Shown here in pieces: positions 8,124-10,450 of a stretch of 10,450 bases of DNA (positions are counted from its first letter, which is position 1; every line of letters starts with the position of its first letter). The position numbers and the translations under genes were made by a program. This DNA comes from Bacteroidales bacterium H3 (GTDB lineage: Bacteria; Bacteroidota; Bacteroidia; Bacteroidales; Muribaculaceae): positions 9,866 through 20,315 of the forward strand of contig DAAN01000023.1 of the NCBI GenBank assembly GCA_001701135.1, given 5' to 3'. A model generated the notes under the pieces. The model searched no databases. It was given only the letters and a program-made list of their open reading frames with translations, and had not been told where the DNA came from.

Positions 8124-8143
8124 GTAGCTCCGCCGGGGGCTAC
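8124..8143 (-). other. Stem-loop in the topA leader
   Basis: An inverted repeat (GTAGC at 8124-8128 with GCTAC at 8139-8143, extendable inward through GC pairs to a 4-nt loop) lies between the topA promoter and its start codon. In the topA transcript it would form five base pairs, one C-A mismatch and two further G-C pairs. It could affect translation or stability of the leader, or be incidental in a GC-rich patch inside otherwise AT-rich DNA. Confidence 0.5.
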
Positions 8144-8159
8144 CTCACCAATTTGGGGG

Positions 8160-8191
8160 CAAAATTACAAAAACAATGTTAAAATTCCACC
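8160..8191 (-). promoter_or_regulatory. Probable topA promoter (Bacteroidetes type)
   Basis: Read on the minus strand, TAATTTTG (8167-8160) is an exact match to the Bacteroidetes -7 element TAnnTTTG. Twenty bases upstream is GGTG (8191-8188), a weak match to the -33 TTTG. Transcription would start near 8154, giving a leader of about 60 nt before the topA ATG. The surrounding DNA is markedly AT-rich. Confidence 0.65.
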
Positions 8192-8240
8192 CCGATTAAC
8201 GCTTTTTTGTCTTATATGCCAACAAAAATGCCCCCGGACA

Positions 8241-8271
8241 TGTTCGGTGCTCACTAAAATCGCTATATTTG
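8241..8271 (+). promoter_or_regulatory. Probable promoter of the MgtC-family gene
   Basis: TATATTTG (8264-8271) is an exact TAnnTTTG -7 element. Nineteen bases upstream is TGTT (8241-8244), a weak -33. The predicted transcript starts near 8277, giving a leader of about 60 nt. The site also argues against the upstream TTG start at 8269, which would lie inside the promoter. Confidence 0.65.
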
Positions 8272-8340
8272 CATCTCAGAGACAGTTTCGCGATTGTTGA
8301 GCAACTCTCTTGCCATTTTTTAACGACAGCCTTCACCGCC

Positions 8341-9060
8341 ATGCACGATTTCTTCGCTTATATCTACCAGCAGATCAATGCCCCGGAAGTCAACGTCCTG
8401 GGCGCCGTGTTCAAACTCTTCATCGCCATGGTGCTCGGCATCCTCGTGGGTTTCGAGCGCAAACGCAAGGGGCAGATTGCCGGCGTGCGCACATTCGCAC
8501 TGATTTCCATGGGGTCATGCATGGCCATGCTGCTGTCGATCTACGTGCCTCAGGAATATCTCGGCCTGAAAAACGGCGATCCCGGCCGCATCGCCGCCCA
8601 GGTGATCACCGGCATCGGCTTCCTCGGCGCCGGCGCCATGATCCACATGCGCGGCTCGGTGCGCGGCCTCACCACCGCCGCCGGCATCTGGATGACGGCC
8701 ACAATCGGCATGGCTGTAGGCGTGGGCATGTATCTCACATCGGTGATCGCCACACTGATGATTCTCTTCATCCTGGCCACTTTCCAGATCTATGAAAGCC
8801 GCGCCAACATCGGCCAGGAAAACCGCATGGTGAAAATGCTTGTAAAAGGAATCGTGACCGACATCACCCCCTACCGCGAAGTCTTCAACCGTCACAACGT
8901 GCACCTCTCCACATATTTCCTCAACTACGACTACACAGCCGACACCACCGAAATCACATTCAACGTGCTTGCCCCCTCACACCGCAACTATCTGCCCATG
9001 TTTCAGGACCTCCGTATAGTACGCTCCACCATGTCGCTCACCCTCTCGTCGCAATCCTGA
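8341..9060 (+). CDS. MgtC/SapB family membrane protein
   Basis: 239-residue inner-membrane protein of the MgtC/SapB family, known in enterobacteria for Mg2+-limitation and acid survival; the role in Bacteroidales is not established. The N-terminal half has the family helices: residues about 20-37, ending in VGFERKRKGQIAGVRT (36-51), then 49-68, 84-103 and 110-148. The signatures QVITGIGFLGAGAMI (87-101) and VRGLTTAAGIWMTATIGMAVG (107-127) are characteristic. Residues about 153-239 form a soluble domain resembling the ACT-like tail of longer MgtC/YhiD-type members. I start at ATG 8341 because the longer frame begins at a TTG inside the promoter and adds residues that do not resemble the family. 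It is divergent from topA and convergent with the SRP RNA gene. I see no clear terminator in the short gap after it. Confidence 0.93.
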   Translation: MHDFFAYIYQQINAPEVNVLGAVFKLFIAMVLGILVGFERKRKGQIAGVRTFALISMGSCMAMLLSIYVPQEYLGLKNGDPGRIAAQVITGIGFLGAGAMIHMRGSVRGLTTAAGIWMTATIGMAVGVGMYLTSVIATLMILFILATFQIYESRANIGQENRMVKMLVKGIVTDITPYREVFNRHNVHLSTYFLNYDYTADTTEITFNVLAPSHRNYLPMFQDLRIVRSTMSLTLSSQS

Positions 9061-9118
9061 CACCCCTCCCCCAACATTAACAGTTTTTTAACGGCGGTGC
9101 CATATTAGGCATAGGCAC

Positions 9119-9131
9119 AAAAAAGGGTAAG
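9119..9131 (-). terminator. Intrinsic terminator of the SRP RNA gene
   Basis: On the minus strand the terminal SRP stem (GGGTAAG paired with CTTACCC, the second arm at 9131-9125) is followed at once by six T (9124-9119). The closing stem of the RNA itself can therefore serve as the terminator hairpin. Confidence 0.75.
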
Positions 9132-9220
9132 CTATCTACATCGCACCGCTCAACCCCCTACCGTTGCTTCGATCAAGACCTGGCGGAGTTCAGGGGGAGC
9201 TGGTCGTGTAGGACTTACCC
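9125..9220 (-). ncRNA. ffs: Signal recognition particle RNA, small bacterial (4.5S-like) type
   Basis: RNA scaffold of the SRP, which binds Ffh and targets membrane proteins to the Sec translocon. Read on the minus strand, the 96-nt molecule folds as one long hairpin: GGGUAAG pairs with CUUACCC at the ends, CUACA with UGUAG, CCCCCU with AGGGGG, and CCG with CGG near the tip. The apex carries the SRP domain IV signature CAGGUC ... GAAGCA around + strand positions 9166-9182. The six bases between these motifs are UUGAUC where E. coli has CGGAAG, so the GGAA tetraloop is absent although the loop length is kept. A good promoter lies immediately upstream and a U-tract immediately downstream. The true 5' end may be one or two bases upstream of 9220. 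Confidence 0.93.
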
Positions 9221-9225
9221 GGCCA

Positions 9226-9256
9226 CAAAGTTACTACATTTTTCCCATCCTCCAAA
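9226..9256 (-). promoter_or_regulatory. Promoter of the SRP RNA gene (Bacteroidetes consensus)
   Basis: On the minus strand, TTTG (9256-9253), a 19-nt spacer, then TAACTTTG (9233-9226) match the Bacteroidetes -33/-7 consensus TTTG-N19-21-TAnnTTTG exactly. The predicted start a few bases downstream coincides with the first base of the SRP RNA stem near 9220. This is the best promoter in the window. Confidence 0.88.
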
Positions 9257-9315
9257 ATTTTCTTCACTTTTCTATTTCAATTTTTTTTACGAACTTTACA
9301 GCGTATAACCCGACC

Positions 9316-9393
9316 CATAACCAGATAGCAGAATCTGCTCATAACCAAATAACTCAATAATCACCAAATTAACCTTCCTGATCATAACCAGAT
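9316..9393 (+). promoter_or_regulatory. Leader of the GH43 gene: dyad flanked by direct repeats
   Basis: A perfect dyad AGCAGA-a-TCTGCT occupies 9327-9339. It is abutted on the left by cataaccagat (9316-9326) and on the right by cataaccaaat (9340-9350). A third exact copy of cataaccagat (9383-9393) runs into the ATG start codon, and a partial one (tataacc) is at 9304-9310. The layout resembles an operator or a repeat-based RNA site for a regulator of carbohydrate use, but no regulator gene is present in this window. I could not find a convincing TAnnTTTG for this gene; 9257-9315 is AT-rich and otherwise featureless. Confidence 0.55.
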
Positions 9394-10369
9394 GAAAAGA
9401 ATCTTATTTTCCGCGCTGCTGTCCGTTTTGTGCCTTATAGCGAGCGCAATAGACATCAGCGACATCAACATCCGAGATCCGTTTATCCTTCCCGTACCTG
9501 ACAAAGGGGTATACTACATGTACTGCTCGTCGACAGTCAACGACAGCAATGGCCGGGAGCGTGGCGGTGTGGCGGTCTACAAGAGTAAGGACCTCAAGAA
9601 CTGGGAGGGTCCGGTGCAGGTTTGCACCATTCCCGACAACAATCTGCTCACAGGCCCCATCTGGGCTCCCGAAGTGCACTGCTTCGATGGCAAATATTAT
9701 CTTTTCGCCACGATCAACAGCGATGTGGAATGGCGCAAAGCCGACCCGGGCTTCGCTAAATTCCTTTTCCGCGGCACTCAGATTTTCCATGCCGACTCGC
9801 CTGAGGGTCCGTTCGAGGCTTTCTCGCCCCGAACACATACTCCTTACGACTGGATGGCTCTCGACGGCACGCTGTGGGTGGAGAATGGCAAGCCATACAT
9901 GATTTTCTGCCACGAATGGGTGCAGATGAGCGACGGCACAATGGATATTGTGGCTCTCGAAGATGACCTTTCAGCTCCCAAAGGATTGCCGATGCGGCTT
10001 TTCAATGCCTCGGCTGCTCCATGGGCGCGGCCTATCTGCAATGACCGCAACAACAATCCATGCTATGTGACCGACGGATGTTTCCTATATCGCACCAAAA
10101 CCGGAAAGCTGCTTATGATATGGTCGAGTTTCACTAACGGGAACAACTATGCCATAGGTATAGCCGAATCGACAACAGGGTCGGTACTCGGGCCGTGGCG
10201 ACAGCAGGAGCAGCCTCTCTTCATGGAAAACGGAGGGCACGGCATGATTTTCAAACGGTTCGACGGACAGCCCTGTGTTGTCCTCCATCAGCCCAACTCC
10301 CCGGGCGGAGCCGAACGCGCCAAGATATTCGAAATCGAGGATCTCGGCAACACTCTGAAAATAAAATAA
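9392..10369 (+). CDS. Secreted GH43-like glycoside hydrolase
   Basis: 325-residue protein with a signal peptide (MKRILF, hydrophobic core, likely cut after about residue 19) and a five-bladed beta-propeller of the GH43 type, a family mostly acting on arabinose- or xylose-containing polysaccharides. Seen: NIRDPFIL (26-33) with the general-base Asp29, GPIWAPEVHCFDGKYYLFAT (88-107), ALDGTLWVENGKPYMIF (156-172) with Asp158 as pKa modulator, VTDGCFLYRTKTGKLLMIWS (226-245), and GGHGMIF (281-287). At the place where many GH43 enzymes have the general acid Glu in TEGP, this protein has TDGC (D228). It is a single catalytic domain of modest length with no obvious binding module. The base composition looks less GC-rich than in the genes to the left. 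No SusC/SusD or other PUL gene is in the window, so the substrate is undetermined. Confidence 0.9.
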   Translation: MKRILFSALLSVLCLIASAIDISDINIRDPFILPVPDKGVYYMYCSSTVNDSNGRERGGVAVYKSKDLKNWEGPVQVCTIPDNNLLTGPIWAPEVHCFDGKYYLFATINSDVEWRKADPGFAKFLFRGTQIFHADSPEGPFEAFSPRTHTPYDWMALDGTLWVENGKPYMIFCHEWVQMSDGTMDIVALEDDLSAPKGLPMRLFNASAAPWARPICNDRNNNPCYVTDGCFLYRTKTGKLLMIWSSFTNGNNYAIGIAESTTGSVLGPWRQQEQPLFMENGGHGMIFKRFDGQPCVVLHQPNSPGGAERAKIFEIEDLGNTLKIK

Positions 10370-10384
10370 CACCTTGTTGACAGT

Positions 10385-10409
10385 GAGGGGCGGCTAAAAG
10401 CCGCCTCTC
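10385..10409. repeat. REP-like palindrome, copy 1, possible terminator of the GH43 gene
   Basis: GAGGGGCGGCT (10385-10395) pairs with AGCCGCCTCTC (10399-10409) as an 11-bp stem with one G-U pair and an AAA loop, 15 nt after the GH43 stop codon. No T-run follows, so termination would have to be by another route. It shares the GGCGGCT/AGCCGCC core and the following tcyccaca with copy 2. Confidence 0.8.
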
Positions 10410-10423
10410 CACATTTAGGATTT

Positions 10424-10443
10424 AGGCGGCTGGAAAGCCGCCT
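10424..10443. repeat. REP-like palindrome, copy 2
   Basis: AGGCGGCT (10424-10431) pairs perfectly with AGCCGCCT (10436-10443) around a GGAA loop, an 8-bp stem. Its core begins 36 bp after the core of copy 1, and both are followed by a conserved pyrimidine-rich ccaca tail. The linker is tttaggattta (10414-10424). The unit ends exactly at the window edge, so further copies may follow. Confidence 0.8.
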
Positions 10444-10450
10444 CCCCACA

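Noticed and set aside
8269..8340. Upstream TTG start for the MgtC-family gene
   Set aside because: The TTG sits inside the -7 promoter element TATATTTG, upstream of the likely transcription start, and the extra residues do not match the family.
9061..9118. Terminator for the MgtC-family gene (short palindromic TGCC/GGCA near 9099-9112)
   Set aside because: The stem is only 4-5 bp and on the plus strand it is followed by A residues, not T.
9276..9300. GAACTTTACA as a -7 element for the GH43 gene
   Set aside because: It does not match TAnnTTTG (no TA at the right place and A instead of G at the end), and no -33 TTTG lies at the right distance.

Overview
The window looks like a chromosomal segment of a GC-rich member of the Bacteroidales, most probably a Muribaculaceae-like gut bacterium (inference). 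Three things point there. The promoters I can see follow the Bacteroidetes pattern (TTTG about 19-20 nt upstream of TAnnTTTG), and no Shine-Dalgarno-like leaders stand out. The SRP RNA is of the short bacterial type. The gene content (TopA with Toprim_C repeats, bacterial GH3 protein, GH43 glycosidase) is typical of that group. Everything recognisable is chromosomal; I see no insertion sequence, prophage, tRNA, rRNA or CRISPR array.

Left and centre (73-8095) hold six genes, all on the minus strand and tightly packed. In transcription order they are topA (DNA topoisomerase I), a GH3-family acyl-adenylating protein, a secreted alkaline phosphatase, a kinase-like protein with a destroyed catalytic loop and a C-terminal membrane anchor, a GNAT-like acyltransferase-fold protein, and rnhB (RNase HII). 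Gaps are 56, 29, 18 and 54 nt, and the last pair overlap as ATGA. The only convincing promoter lies upstream of topA, so this is probably one transcription unit. It mixes R-loop/topology housekeeping (TopA and RNase HII at its two ends) with four proteins whose joint role is unclear.

Right of 8100, divergently from topA, is a MgtC/SapB-family inner-membrane protein with its own promoter. It converges on a minus-strand SRP RNA gene (ffs, about 9125-9220) with a clear promoter, a self-contained terminator stem and an unusual loop in place of the usual GGAA. Divergent from ffs is a secreted GH43-type glycoside hydrolase whose leader carries a perfect dyad flanked by direct repeats.

Both window edges hold short repeats: an 11-bp tandem array at 4-58, and a pair of related REP-like hairpins at 10385-10450 that run to the last base and may continue outside. 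Large open frames opposite topA, the phosphatase and GH3 are antisense shadows in GC-rich DNA. I see no complete novel defence or mobile system. The most unusual coding feature is the tail-anchored pseudokinase next to a phosphatase.
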